64,000 nt of DNA, from positions 20,431,764 to 20,495,763 of the forward strand of contig NC_088306.1 in NCBI RefSeq assembly GCF_032854445.1, given 5' to 3'. The notes beneath the pieces were generated by a model. It was not told where the DNA came from. It made no database searches and saw nothing but the letters and a program-made list of their open reading frames with translations. The position numbers were made by a program, and so were the translations under genes. Position 1 is the stretch's first letter, and the number at the start of each line of letters is the position of its first letter. The DNA comes from Liolophura sinensis (Eukaryota; Mollusca; Polyplacophora; Chitonida; Chitonidae). Shown here piece after piece: positions 22,935 through 34,522 of the stretch.

Positions 22935-25900
22935 CTAAAAAAAAAAAAAAAAACAATTTATTTATTTATTGGAAAGGTGTTTAATGCTGTACTCAAGAAT
23001 ATTTCACTCAAATGACGGGTCAGCTTTATGAAAAAAAAAAAAGATCCTTAGGAAAACAAAGCATGAGAAAGACTGAACCACGATATAAAGTTGCAACCAA
23101 AAGCAAAATATAACCTGATTTGAACCTGTGAGTGCATTGATCCTGGACAGCTCAACTGACAGTTTGCAAAAGGGTATTTTAATTACTGTTATTTAAAATG
23201 GTGAGAAGTTAGTGAAAATAGTTTTACTATTCTAGGTACTTTAGAGACTAATCCAGAAGTAATAACTTAAATATGAATATTGAAAGTAGTATTTTAAAGC
23301 CATATCATGCAATTCATGGTCGAACTGCATCAAAATTTATATATATATACCAAAAGTTTGAGAACTAAGGTAACATTTTCCAGGTCTTACCGCTGGGCCT
23401 GTTGTCAGCTGACTGATATATTCCCCTTCAGAGACGAGGATTCTGAGAGCCTTGTCAGCCGCCAAAAGACGACCAAACTTCTTCTTTTTGCACTCCACAC
23501 TAGGAAATGTTCTGTCCCCAATCACCGCAGCCAGAACAAACCTGGTCAGGTAAAAACAGGGTGTTAGCAGCAAAAATACTGACAGGCAAATCTTGGCAAT
23601 ACAGGCTTGCAGAATTTTCTATTTCACAGATAGCTTCTTCTTTTTGCACTCCACACTAGGAAATGTTCTGTCCCCAATCACCGCAGCCAGAACAAACCTG
23701 GTCAGGTAAAAACAGGGTGTTAGCAGCAAAAATACTGACAGGCAAATCTTGGCAATACAGGCTTGCAGAATTTTCTAATTTTCTCATGAAGATGTGACCT
23801 CCTTTAACTCTGGAGATAAATCTGGTAGGTTTGAGGGAGCCAAGGAGGCTGGTAGTATTCACCACTTGTCTTCTTTCTGACTGAACAACTGCACAATGAT
23901 TTAGCCTTTTCTACTCTCCAGAGGGCTTTCTCAAGTAAAAGATTTTTAACTGCATATTTACCCGTGTGACCGTCTACTTACACAGAGTCATGTGAAGGTC
24001 CCCGTTCTTCCACAGTCTCTATCTTTGCCGGAACTCGTCTTTGCTGTCCATACTCCATGAGCGCAGTGATCGGGTGTTTGTGAATCAGGGCAAACGATTC
24101 TGTGGTCAACCCTTTCACCTTCTCCCCAGTCTTGACCGGTGGTAGTGACCCCGAGATGACCTCTGGAGGACCTGGTTCCTCAGTAGCAGGCTTTATCTCT
24201 GTCTCAACTTTGACCTCAGGCTCAACTGGCTGGAAATTTAAAAGAGAAAATAAAACTTAAAGAAACTAACCCTCAAAATATAGTTAAGTGATGCAACAAA
24301 TAACAAAAAAACACATCCTGCAAAATGTCAACATGCACATGACAGTGGACAGCTTGTTGATCTTTTGTACCTTGCTCTCCATCATTCAGATATACAAATT
24401 TTTGTCAAGCCTTCACACTATCTTAATCAATTGACAATACAAAATCAGCTGGCTAAATAGGCTGGTCACTGTTCCCGTCCAAGACAGAAAATATTCTTAC
24501 AGACCTCTAAGGATCTAATATCCCAAGCTTTCCAACACCTTTCAACAACCATTCACTTTAAACAAAAACTTTCATAGCTGAGTACTATTTTGGAAGCTAG
24601 ATTATCCATCCATTTCAAAATCTTTCGAGATCCAAACTAATTCAAAAATTTATTTCACAGGAAGAATGAATCTCTTTTCAGTGTTGTCAGAGGGTATAAA
24701 AACACAATACAACTGAAAAATCATCCAACTTGTGGCAAATGTAGACTGTCCCAGCAATTGGTCCTCGTAAAGATATATTCAGGCTATCAATCAGCCTTGT
24801 CAAAAACAGGAAAATCAATTTTTGTTATTCAATTTTGGGGTTTTTTCAGTGTTGGCTTAACAGTTAAACACCAAGTAAAATTGATGATGTCTTATTCCAA
24901 AATTAACTACTTTTTCGAAGTCTTGAAGACCCAACCAAATTTAAGCTCTTTCAAAGATATCAGAACCGTTATGAATTTAGCGATGGGTTTCTTCACAGGA
25001 CTTACCCACAGATCTACTGCTGGGTCCACAAATGTGCCCTCCTCAGCCAACTGGCGTAGACATGCCAGGGCAGCAGCAGTCCTCCCAGCCTTCTTACCCC
25101 TGGCTTCCACGCTGGGGAAGGTTTTGTCTCCTAACACAACATTCATCACAATCCTGCCAACACAAACATGCAACATAGGTCAGTAGCAGCATCATAGCAT
25201 CCCTGCGCTAAATTTTTTTATGGCGAGGTTTACATCTATTTTCTAATATTTGCATATCTGGCATGCATACAGTTCATAGCACTACAGCAGTGTTTATGAG
25301 CTTGGGCACAACTCAAGCTCAGTCAACTATCACCACTGGGCACAACATTCACATTTGCCCTTGTAGCAATTCTTACGACAGAATTCTCATCAACTCAAGT
25401 TTAAGCTATGAAATATTCAGTACATGTGTGTCTTCTTCAAAGTATTCCAGATTGACCAGGGCAAGAGAATCAAGAGCTCACAGTTAAATGAAGTTTGCAA
25501 TTACAATGTTATATACAGGGTCTTGTTGTGTCCATCAAAGAACTCTTCTAAAAAAATCAAAAGGCAAATATCAGAAGACTTTAAATAAAATTTGGGTACA
25601 GAGCTTTCATCCTTTTGTTTCCTTATAAATGATATCCTTGTCGAGAACCTTTTCAGGTGTCAATTTCCCACTTTTTCCTGCCTGAAATAATTGTAATGCT
25701 ATTAACAGGGCCTCCAACTTCCTGTAGGTGTGAGGTTTTTTTTTTGTTTTTTTCTTAGTTTTTTTAAAAAGCACTTTACAAGACCCTGGATATAATCCTG
25801 CATTATTCAAAACTTGTGTATACAATACTAAATCATAAACACAGTTTCCTGCCACTTACATGGGTCTGTGGGGCTGACCACCCTCCGACACAACCTCAAA

Positions 25901-28900
25901 CTTCACTTCCTGCGAAGTCTTCTGTCCATACTCCAGCACAGCACTCACAGGGCTCTTCGGTCCCGGGTTCTTCTTGACCTTCTTCTGTGCAACAACAGTC
26001 TCTCCCGGTGCCAGGCGACGCTTCTGCCCTGTGTAAACCTGCGGGGGGCGTATGCCATATTGTGGAATCGGAAAATCAGGGCCCTCACCATTCCCAGATT
26101 TTATTCCATCCCCATTGTTGTCAAAGCTCTGTCCCTCAAAAGAGTAGAAGTCTGTGTTCTGTCCATAGTCATAACCACCCTGGGGATAGTCTCCACCACC
26201 ATGAATGAAAGCCCCACCTTCGGGTGGCCTTGTCCCAGGCAAACTGCTCACCCCGTACGCATCCTCCGTCCCATTTTCTTGGTACATCTGGTTCAGAGAT
26301 TCGGCCATTGTCACGTCGTCAGGCGTCAAATTCATTGTTCGAGCCAAGTCAATCTATTAAAAGGACAAAGGTAACCAAAACTGGACAAAGAACTATGGTA
26401 ACAAACTTCACTGCATTCTAAACACAGAAAATGCTGTCAAAATGCTGGTTTCAAGTATTGTAAGGATTTTTTTTTTTTAACTTATTTAACAGCATCTTAA
26501 ATAGTTTAAACTTTCAGTGACAAAGGTACCTTTGTTCTTGGTTCAAAAATGAAGCAATAGTTTTTCAGGAATCTGAATTGATCCCAACTTTTTATTAAGC
26601 TTATATCTGTACTTTATTTTATTACATCATTGCTTTTGATTGGTACACTGTAACTTTATGTCATATAGCCTTATCACTATTCATACCTGTTGAGCTGGAT
26701 TGAGAGAATCTATCAATGACCTTGTCTTCAGATATGACAATCTCATCGCCAGCAAGCAGGCATCCTTTTTAGCCTGTTTCTTTTGAGGAGAATAGCAGTC
26801 AGGGAATTTTCGTCCATTGACCACAACGCTGGTGCAAAACCTAAACAGCATCAACAACAGAGAATGTTAATTAAATGTATGCAGTGATTGTACAAAGTGC
26901 ATGCTCTTTATTATCAGTAGACATTTTCTTCGAAAGGATGTCCTAAAACACAAAATAAATGAAAGTTCTTGTCAACTGCGCTGCACCCCAAAACACAGCT
27001 GGACAGACGAGCTTACAAACCAACAGACGTGGAAGCCGTCTTTATAAGCAAGTCTTCTTCGCTGCTGTTCAGGCACAACCCTGCAACGTAACGGAACAGT
27101 TTTTAATATTATTTAATGTCGAACAAGAAAATTTACACAAATATCTTTACTAGCCTTATTGTGGACAGAGATGGAGTATAGCTGGAATTTTTGAATATTA
27201 CGTTCATTGAACTGAATAGAAAAATAAAATGGAGAACAAAATGTACACTAATAGGTAGCCATGGTAACCTCGGATGCATGATCTGTTTCATCCTGAAAAA
27301 CCTCCACATTGTTGACCTATCCTTGAAAGGCTTAGGCGAATGGACATTCCTCAGAGACAAACACTGCACAGAATTTACCATAATTTGTTTTTTCTTCCCA
27401 AGTTTTTAAAAAAATTTTAAAAATCTCTGTTCCACGACAGGGCTTGTTTCAAAAAGAGCACCCAAAACACCGCCTACTGTTCAGCCCCTCCAACAGGTGG
27501 TGCCACCAGCTTTCAGGTGTCAATGCTCTGACTGCAACAAGACCTCCAGTTGAACACCTGCACAACCACAGCGGCGCAACCCAGCTTTTACTGCAACTCG
27601 CCATGTGCATCATTCTCGACATGCAAAGAAAGAGCTGCTTATAACAACCAGGCTCTTGCTGAGCAAACCGTGAAGCACAACACGGTAGTTGATGCCTTGT
27701 CTCGGTGCGGCCGTTGTGACGAGGCAAACTCCTAACCCAGAACCAAGGTTGAGTGATCCACAGGCTCGAAACTAGCATCTTTACTTTGACATAAATTAAG
27801 AGCAGAATGGATTTACCCCTGATAAAATGCTTCATTTGGGGTTGTCATGTTGTTTTCACAGACACCATCTATACGTATAGTGCATAAATTTCATGCATTC
27901 TGTTGTCAAATGAATTAAGGCATTAATTTCAAAACTAAAAGACTTCCATTAAGAAACTGTTTTAGGATATTGACATGGGATCTAACAAAAGTTTCAGAAA
28001 CAGAAAATAATCAGCAGATAAGTATTAAACGGTACAGCGTTATGAACCATTAATTTATGCCAAGCAGAGCTGACAGGGTCCACTCTGGAAAAAGAGGGGA
28101 GACAGGCTGTTTATCCTACTCTTCCACCACATTTTTCACCAGTAGCCCTTAGTTCCGTCAGAATGATGGGGTGATCAACTTCACCAGAGCCTGGGGTTAA
28201 GACTGATACCATGGGGTTTCTAATGCCCATTACAACATACTCTTCTGATGAACTGGGTAAATCGGAGCTGCAGCAACCAATAAGAAGAAGGAATCAATGC
28301 CTGCTTTCCATGGTACAGGGCAATGATCAGGTGACCTCACAGGCACCACTCCAGCCCATAAATACTGAGAGTTTAGATCTGAAATAAACAGCAGTGCAAA
28401 TGTACCATACACAGAAAAAAAAATGTTCATTCATGAATAATCAGTACATTTTAGAACAGAATGCACTGTAAGAATAAAATGACAAAAGGAGTAATATGTG
28501 ACGATCATTAGTAAGACCTCTTGTGTTTATATGTATAAAACTCTGTGGTGAAAGTCGCAACCACAAACCATATCCACTAGTACATGTATAAACAGTAAGT
28601 TCACGTCTGGGTTTTCAAGAAGGAATTGGGTAAGATGGCTGTGTACAGTCAAAGTATTAAAGCATGATTTGCTCTGCGTGAGAATGGAGTGTCCATCTTT
28701 TGAATCTGCTAATATTTCTCTGTTGCAGAAGATGACATTTAGCCTATTATTAATATGTTTCTCTCTTCTCTACTTTTTTTTCATGCTCCTCGTGGCAAAT
28801 CATTACAATGAGCTTCGTAATCCTATTGTCTAATGTCTAATTAGTTCATCGCATTAAAAGGGTTTGATTTTAAGAATTTTGAGGACTGTTAGCCAATTCC

Positions 28901-29190
28901 TCAGTATTTGCCAAACATTGAAAATGAAGCATACCCTGGAAGACATTCGTCACAATACAATACCAGTACCGAAAATTAATGAAAACATGGCCATTGTCAC
29001 GTGTTCCTTACAGCGTTTTTCCATCCTTCACAACCTGCATACATTGGGTAAACAACGTCCGCCATTTTTGCGAGTTGGTGATCTCTATCAGAAGACCTAT
29101 GGGATTGCGTTCGTAGCTTTCATTCCAATTTTCCAAATATGGATATCCAACAGTCACAGGAGCCGCATCATTTCCACCCGTTTCTTGCAT
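17395..29190 (-). CDS. ADAR: ADAR1-type double-stranded RNA-specific adenosine deaminase (three dsRBDs + deaminase), 13 exons
   Basis: Converts adenosine to inosine in double-stranded RNA (family knowledge). Exons, high to low: 29190-29012, 26840-26687, 26353-25860, 25153-25006, 24229-23982, 23541-23391, 22934-22754, 22032-21939, 20971-20816, 19803-19694, 18862-18682, 18135-17895, 17631-17395; about 857 residues. dsRBD1 spans exons 1-2, dsRBD2 exons 3-4, dsRBD3 exons 5-6; the deaminase is exons 7-13. Catalytic motifs are DSHAE (exon 8), APCGDG (exon 9) and MSCTDK (exon 11). Sequences such as [24 protein letters not shown] and [11 protein letters not shown] match ADAR1 better than ADAR2. The first in-frame ATG (29190) is used; the frame is open upstream to a TAG near 29340, so a 5' exon is possible. 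No Z-alpha domain is seen. Exons 11 and 13 each contain a one-base frame break. Head to head with the vinculin-like gene. Confidence 0.93.
18187..18275 (+). repeat. Partial family 'B' repeat in ADAR intron 11
   Basis: Shares GATTTTGGAGACAAAACAAC and ATTGGTTGGATTGACC with the family 'B' copies at 15063 and 37414. The rest of this 546-bp intron (18136-18681) shows nothing further. Confidence 0.55.
19837..19965 (-). mobile_element. tRNA-derived SINE, partial copy in ADAR intron 9
   Basis: Reverse-orientation tail and body: TTTATTTATCTGACTGATAT, GTACTCAAGAATATTTCACC, GGGGGAAACCCACGACCATC, CAGGTTACTGGCAGA. The head is missing. A shorter tail fragment is at about 20500-20560. The intron (19804-20815) otherwise shows nothing recognisable. 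Confidence 0.75.
21050..21190 (+). repeat. Interspersed repeat family 'C', degenerate copies
   Basis: Shares GAATCTTTTTTATTCA, AACAGAAAAATCATCC and CATTCCAGGAATTG with stretches at about 24640-24860, 34010-34150 and 63190-63330 (GTGGACTGTCC-ACCAATTG). Copies are poorly conserved; extent and class are uncertain. Confidence 0.4.
21530..21792 (+). repeat. Tandem repeat, ~15-32-bp unit (CTTAATTC-rich) in ADAR intron 8
   Basis: Alternating half-units CCACTTAATTCCATTT and CTACTTAATTCAGTGT, about 16 half-units in all. It ends at CCCAAAATTG. Confidence 0.92.
22170..22352 (-). mobile_element. tRNA-derived SINE in ADAR intron 7, inverted relative to the next copy
   Basis: Body with GTACTCAAGAATATGTCACT, GAAACCCACAACCATTC, CCAGACCTT-type core and the B-box region GACTTGAACTC, in reverse orientation. 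Paired head to head with 22420-22612. Confidence 0.8.
22420..22612 (+). mobile_element. tRNA-derived SINE in ADAR intron 7
   Basis: CTTCTCACCAATGCGGTCGC, B-box-like GAGTTCAAGTCTAGC, GTTTCCTCCCACCATGATGC, TTGAGTACGGCG and an AAATAAAT tail. With the preceding inverted copy it could form a long hairpin in ADAR pre-mRNA. A short tail fragment also occurs at 22955-23015, just upstream of exon 7. Confidence 0.82.
23391..24229 (-). CDS. ADAR: ADAR exons 5-6: acidic/proline linker and dsRBD3
   Basis: Exon 5 (24229-23982) starts with an acidic, proline-rich linker and ends in [20 protein letters not shown]. Exon 6 (23541-23391) continues [20 protein letters not shown] and [14 protein letters not shown]. 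Residues about 326-458. A perfect 144-bp duplication of the start of exon 6 sits in the intron between them. Confidence 0.9.
23634..23777 (-). pseudogene. Duplicated 5' part of ADAR exon 6 with its own acceptor (pseudo-exon)
   Basis: 23478-23621 and 23634-23777 are identical over 144 bp with a 12-bp spacer. On the minus strand the upstream copy carries the same 3' splice site and the first ~64 nt of exon 6 ([15 protein letters not shown]), then runs into spacer that adds a few residues and an in-frame TAG. It has no good donor. Its use would end the protein inside dsRBD3, before the deaminase. Confidence 0.88.
25006..26353 (-). CDS. ADAR: ADAR exons 3-4: Gly/Tyr-rich linker and dsRBD2
   Basis: Exon 3 (26353-25860) encodes a low-complexity linker rich in G, Y, P, Q and N ([14 protein letters not shown]), a basic patch ([22 protein letters not shown]) and the dsRBD start [19 protein letters not shown]. 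Exon 4 (25153-25006) supplies [20 protein letters not shown] and the C-terminal helix. Residues about 112-325. Confidence 0.88.
26687..29190 (-). CDS. ADAR: ADAR exons 1-2: N-terminus and dsRBD1
   Basis: Exon 1 (29190-29012) ends in [14 protein letters not shown] and VVKDGKT, the first helix and strand of a dsRBD, before a strong donor CT|GTAAGG. Exon 2 (26840-26687) continues with [13 protein letters not shown] and [13 protein letters not shown], the strands and the KKxAK helix that grips the RNA backbone. The intron between them is 2.17 kb and holds a GC-rich patch at 27440-27740 (reported separately); otherwise I see nothing in it. Confidence 0.85.
27440..27740. other. GC-rich, cysteine-rich open patch in ADAR intron 1, unidentified
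   Basis: Base composition is clearly richer in G+C than the surrounding intron. The plus-strand frame gives [11 protein letters not shown] and then, after a stop, [16 protein letters not shown] and [14 protein letters not shown], ending in a TAA at 27733-27735. The cysteine spacing resembles a broken zinc-binding module such as those at the ends of some DNA-transposon proteins, but I cannot identify it. The minus strand is also open for 128 codons. Probably a gene or transposon remnant. Confidence 0.35.
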
Positions 29191-29649
29191 CTTTCTAAGT
29201 GCTAATCTGCAAAAACCGTCTAGAAAAACAGACCCCCTTCCGTTTATGTCGGCTGGTCTGGAACTGCTGCTTCCGGTAATTTTCGCCGGTATCGAGACCG
29301 AGGCTGCATTCACCAAGTCCCCGGGTGTTTTCAGGAATTTATTTGTCTATTGATTGCGACACTGATTAAAAATAGAACATGGCAACATTGTGCATTGTAT
29401 TTTCTTACGGAAAACGCATATAATCCGCTCAGTCAAATTATATCTGCCATATACATAACAGTTATTCTACAAGTGCCTTGTGGATGATGTACCCAAAACA
29501 AAAGCTACCGAAGATTGGAGAGTGTTGCTTGCGCGCGCAGGCACCTGGCGCTAAATCCAATCGGCAGTGGAGGAGATGATGTGTTGTTATCGATCGATTA
29601 TGGAAATTTAGAAGTATATGTCCGCAAACCGACATCCATAAAACTCAAA
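29191..29649. promoter_or_regulatory. Probable bidirectional promoter between ADAR (minus) and the vinculin-like gene (plus)
   Basis: 459 bp between the two divergent start codons. It holds a CpG-rich piece (GCGCGCGCAGGCACCTGGCG near 29530-29550), a CCAAT box at 29557-29561, and no TATA box that I can place with confidence. Both genes must be transcribed outward from here unless there are further 5' exons. Confidence 0.6.
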
Positions 29650-31814
29650 ATGGAAGTTACAAACGGTTTGCTTTCAAACCTCGTGGAAACGAAGTCCATG
29701 GAGGCCGTTTTGGCGCCGATCTCATCTCAGGTATATTATCTGTCACTGTCAATCACAAACAGTTCCAGCGACACTTAACAGTCACAGTACGGTAGCACAG
29801 CAATGAGACGATGTCAGTCAACGATATCTTAAAAAAAAATACATCTAAAACTACATGAAAGATAGCACATTTGAACACGTAGACAATAGCCTATTTGGTT
29901 GAAAATATTGTACAGTGCATCAGCATCACACTGTTCAGCGTTCGTCAGAGTGCGCTCCATTCAAAGACCTTGAATTCTGGGGACACTTCACATTAAATAG
30001 AGGATTTTTAAGTTCTGTCTTTGTTTTCATACCATACTATGACATATGAGTAAAATTTATCCAACCTGTAAAACAACAGTTTGAACTGGTGTGGTCTTGT
30101 CATTGTTTTTATGAGAATCTTGATTAGACCTGTACTGTTGTAGTCATAACATATACAGACTATTCAGTTTCAACAGATAAGTGTGTACATTACGCTATCA
30201 AAACCTTTCACAAGGAATGTGAAGCATACATTGCAATGTACTACGCTTTGTTTACTTACAAAGTTTAATATTTTGTTTTTCAGGTATCACAATTAATTAT
30301 GGTATGCGAATCTAATTCTGGGTGGAGATCAAGTGAATCTGCTACCAAATCAGCTGAGACTGTCAAACAGATCATCCTGGATTTGATTAACGTGGCAAAA
30401 ATGAAGGCTGCTGAGTCCAAACATCAGGTGAATTTGGAACCTAGATTCAAACATGTCTTAATGAATGAGACTTTCTGTGTGTTTGACTAATTTGTGACCT
30501 TGTACCTGTTAAAGCAAGTGAATGTTTTGTTGCAATAATCATGCCAAATGTTTTGAAAAAATTTTTTTCTCTGAGATAAATTCTGACACTTTCAAAAATG
30601 CTTATGCCTTAACTTCGTAGAACCTCAGGCAGTCTTGTTTTCAAATCCAACTCCTGACTTTTTTTTTCACAGTTTTATGCAGGGAACTGTGTTGAGTTCT
30701 TGGTGGTTTTCCTAGCCATTTCTGTCTACTGAAGAAAAATTTTTTGGAGTATGAAAATATAATGACTAAATATTAGTTGACAGCAAGATAAATTCAGATG
30801 CATTATTTTTAGCCCTGTCATGCCCAGAGCGGTGGCATCCAACAACAGGGAAAGCAAGGTTAAAGTCAATGTTAGGGTTAGAAGTAACTGAGAGGTACTC
30901 CATATAGTGAGCTCAGGTTTTGCATACACGTAGAGCACAATAATGGGGGAAGTGGAGGGGGGGGGATATTCCATCGTTGATGATCTGTGTGTATATTAAT
31001 TACTGTATGTTATAAAATTCACAAACTCGTATAATGTGTATCAGAATTAATGCTACGGTCAATTTTGGTTTTGATATCTCAAAAAGTACTTTATGTATTA
31101 TGGTTTACACATGTGTAGCACAATTACATGAGGGGGCTATTCCATTGTTGATGATCTCTGTGCGTACCAATTACTGAGGTCACAAAGTTCACAACTTCAG
31201 TACTTTATGTATTGAGCTAAAGTTTTTCGTTCATGTGTCTCCTACAGGTGAGCTGTTTGGTGGCCTTAGCACCAAATCTAAATGTTGTTCTTAACTAATT
31301 TTCTGTCAATTTTTTACATTTCATGATAAAGACTTATAAAGCTGACATGCTGAATGCGAGTGAAATGTTGAGCCTAGCCGCTGATAATTTCTACACAAGT
31401 GCCCTTAGCTTACAGCAGAACCCTCAGAGTAAGAATGCGCGGAGAGCAGTGGTACAGGCAGCCAAGGATGCTCTCCAAGGCACGATGAGGGTAATGTATT
31501 GATTAATTTATATAGTGTATAAAAGGTTTGATTAAACTTAGCCCAACAGTGCAAGCAAGTATAATGACCTTGTATGACCTTTTACAAACAGTAACAGGGA
31601 TTCATAGAAGTCCAAATTTTTACAAGCGAAAACTCAAAATTGAGTTTTTTTATTTATTTATTTGATTGATGTTTTACGCTAGAGTTTTTTTTTTTGGTTC
31701 AGTTTGAGTTTATTTATATTTTAAATGCAGACTATAACTCAGTATTGAATTTAATTCCACTTTAGTGACAGACAATTTTGTGAACGTGAAAGTATGTATG
31801 ATATACGAGGGGTA

Positions 31815-31861
<47 letters not shown>

Positions 31862-34522
31862 AAGTTTAACTTGATTTGAAGTTCCTATCTGATCATGATT
31901 TTATTGTTGATACATACATATACTTTTACAAATATATTATCGTGATCAGAGATATACAGTGTACAATAAAATAGTTTTATCACCATGGTGATTCATGTTC
32001 AGTTGTTGGTTGTGATATTAACGGAAAGAAAGGAACTAACAGACATTATATCAAAAGTAAACATGGGAAAGATATGGTAAGCTAAGGTTTTTCCTGCTCA
32101 GAGGTATATAGCGAAATAAACCATACATGTTCAGTTGTTGGTTATTATAAATATTAGAAGGAAAAAAGGACCTAACCACTACTACGTAATAAATAAACAT
32201 ATAGGGCATATATAGGCCTACATAGGCCTACAAACAACAAACTGAAGACAAGGCTTTATATACGCTAAAGTATTTATATTTTAGAAGATTTACTTCAAAA
32301 ACGAGTTTGCAGGAATTAATTTTCACGTAATTAATGGAGGGGTTTACCTATTGTGAGCAGTATTCAAAGAGTTGTCACTTGTTTTCTCACCGGCCTTTGA
32401 CTGTCAAGTAAGTAGGTTTACTTTTAATCAATTGGCAAAGTGACCTGTCATCTTTTTAACAGCTGAATGTAAAATATAAATTCAACAATATTGGAGCCCG
32501 TCATTCATGCTTGATTAACGCAATCAAGGAACACAATTAATTTTAGATTGTTTTCGGTTTTAATCGTCCTCAGAAGCCGATCAGAAACTGCTATTAACCG
32601 TTGCGTACAGCTGTCAAACGGCCATTGTGTTGTTGTATACAGTTCATAATTTGTTAGAAACTCACTCATTGGTCCACGGGAGACACACAGGCCAATGGGA
32701 TAGTGTGTATCAAAGCGACATTCTTTGGAAGCCAGCACGTTTGGTATCTACTTTTCTTTTCCCTTTCCCGGCATACTAAAGATTGATCCAGCTAAATATG
32801 AACGAACTCCCACTTTGTTTCACCCACTAAGCCTTATCACCATTGTTTGTATATATTTAAAGCTTATCTAAAATCGACATGTATGAATCCCTGAGTAATT
32901 TGCCACTATATTTTGAAAATGGGTTAAGCATTAGTGGTATTTGAAAATAGAAATCTTGTTTCACTTGTGACATCTTATTTATTTTTTCATTTGATTGGTG
33001 TTTTATGCTGTACTCAAAAATATTTTACTTATATGAGGGCAGTCATCATTATGGTGGTCAACCACCGAGCATCCACGGTTGTTTTCAGACCTTTCCACGT
33101 AAGGCTGGAAAGAAAGCCAGTATGAGCTGAACTCACAGCAGCTGATTGCTGAGAGGCTAGTGGGTCATTGCACCCCCCTGGCACACTAACCACCTTGGCC
33201 ACAGAGGTCCCCTGTTGCATTTAATGTTTACCTTTATACCTGACAGGTGTTGCTGATTAGAGATGAGGCAGAAGTCAAAGCTATCGTGGAAGCAGCCTGT
33301 AAAGTGAATGCTGTTCTGAGCACTCTGACAACAGCCTCTAACATGAATGAACTGGTCTCTATGTTCAGAGTAAGTATCTGTTGGAGGCAAGATGAAATAT
33401 GGCACTGTGTGGCGCAGGCCACGGGAACGCAAAGCGATCTTAGACCCCAATGAAAATTTCAATTATTAAACTTGTTATTTTCCTTTTCTGTACTTTTAGC
33501 TGAAATTTGTTTGGCAATAACTTACCCAGAAACTATGTTGTTGAGTAATATTTTGACCTTGTTGCATAAGAAATATCAATTTCAGCAAGTGAGCATCAGG
33601 GATTCACATCTTTAAAAGTTATTTAATGTGTGTATCCACAAAATCTGTAAAGTTTGATCTGCATTAAAACCTTCACTTTGCACTTTGGGCTAGATCCCGG
33701 AATTTGGGTTGAATTCCTGCAAAGCAAATCTACTGGAATCCATTTGGATTTTGGTGACAACAAAAATTTTCGTTATTCTGAAAAATAAAATCATATTTGC
33801 ACACAGTATTCAGAATTTTTAGGAAGTTTATGGCAAGAATTATGCTTTTCAAAATTAGAGGCTAGACTATAAGTGTACAGTGTAGTTTTATGTTAAGAAG
33901 TCTGATTTATTGGGTATACAAAGTTCATCTTCAAGCATGTTTTGTAAACTTAAACTGGGCACATTTTTTTTGGTTTGTCATATAGGCCACATCAATTGAA
34001 ATTGTTGTCTTACAGAAAGAATAAATTTTTTTTTGTTCAGTGCAAAAGCAGGTTATAAAATTAAAAATATAAACTTGAAAATCATCTAATTTGTGGAAAA
34101 TGTAGATTATCCTGGCAATATTTGACATTTGATTGGAAAAGCAGAGGAATGCCCCCCACCCCCACCCCACCCCGAAAACTTGGAACAAAGGATAAAGTTG
34201 GATTTTCAGTTTTGTTTTAATATTTTGGTTCATTTTGGGATTGTTTAGAGTCCAACTTGTCACCTTATTCTAGTTTAAACACAAGTGTGAACATAATGAT
34301 ATCCTTCAGATATTTTAACAGCAACATGACATCTCTTGACAGATGTTTATGGAGGCAATGGTTCACCTGACAAGGCTAGCCAGCAGGCGGCAGCTTGAGC
34401 TGATTCGTACCAGACAGCGAGAGAAGGTGATCATGGGGTTGGGGGTGTTAAAGAAAGCCGTACCCCTCCTAAACACAGCACTGAAGAGCTATGTCAAACA
34501 TCCAGACAGTTCTCAGGCCAAG
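29650..34522 (+). CDS. Vinculin-like exons 1-5: N-terminal helical bundle
   Basis: Residues 1-229. Exons 1-7 all join in phase 0. VVQAAKDALQGTMRVLLIRD and EAEVKAIVEAACKV followed by LTRLASRRQLELIRTRQR and LKKAVPLLNTALKSYVKHP correspond to the vinculin D1 region (DEAEVRKIIRVCKG, ERQQEL, VKELLPVLISAMKIF). In the vinculin family this region binds talin-type ligands or beta-catenin; which partner applies here cannot be told from sequence. Confidence 0.82.

Noticed and set aside
24758-25186. 142-codon plus-strand ORF
   Set aside because: Combines repeat sequence with the antisense of ADAR exon 4; no plausible product.
25868-26374. 168-codon plus-strand ORF
   Set aside because: Shadow of ADAR exon 3 on the opposite strand; the minus frame has the dsRBD and correct splice sites.
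29191-29316. Extension of ADAR upstream of the ATG at 29190
   Set aside because: The frame is open for 42 more codons but has no ATG and no convincing 3' splice site; noted as a possibility only.
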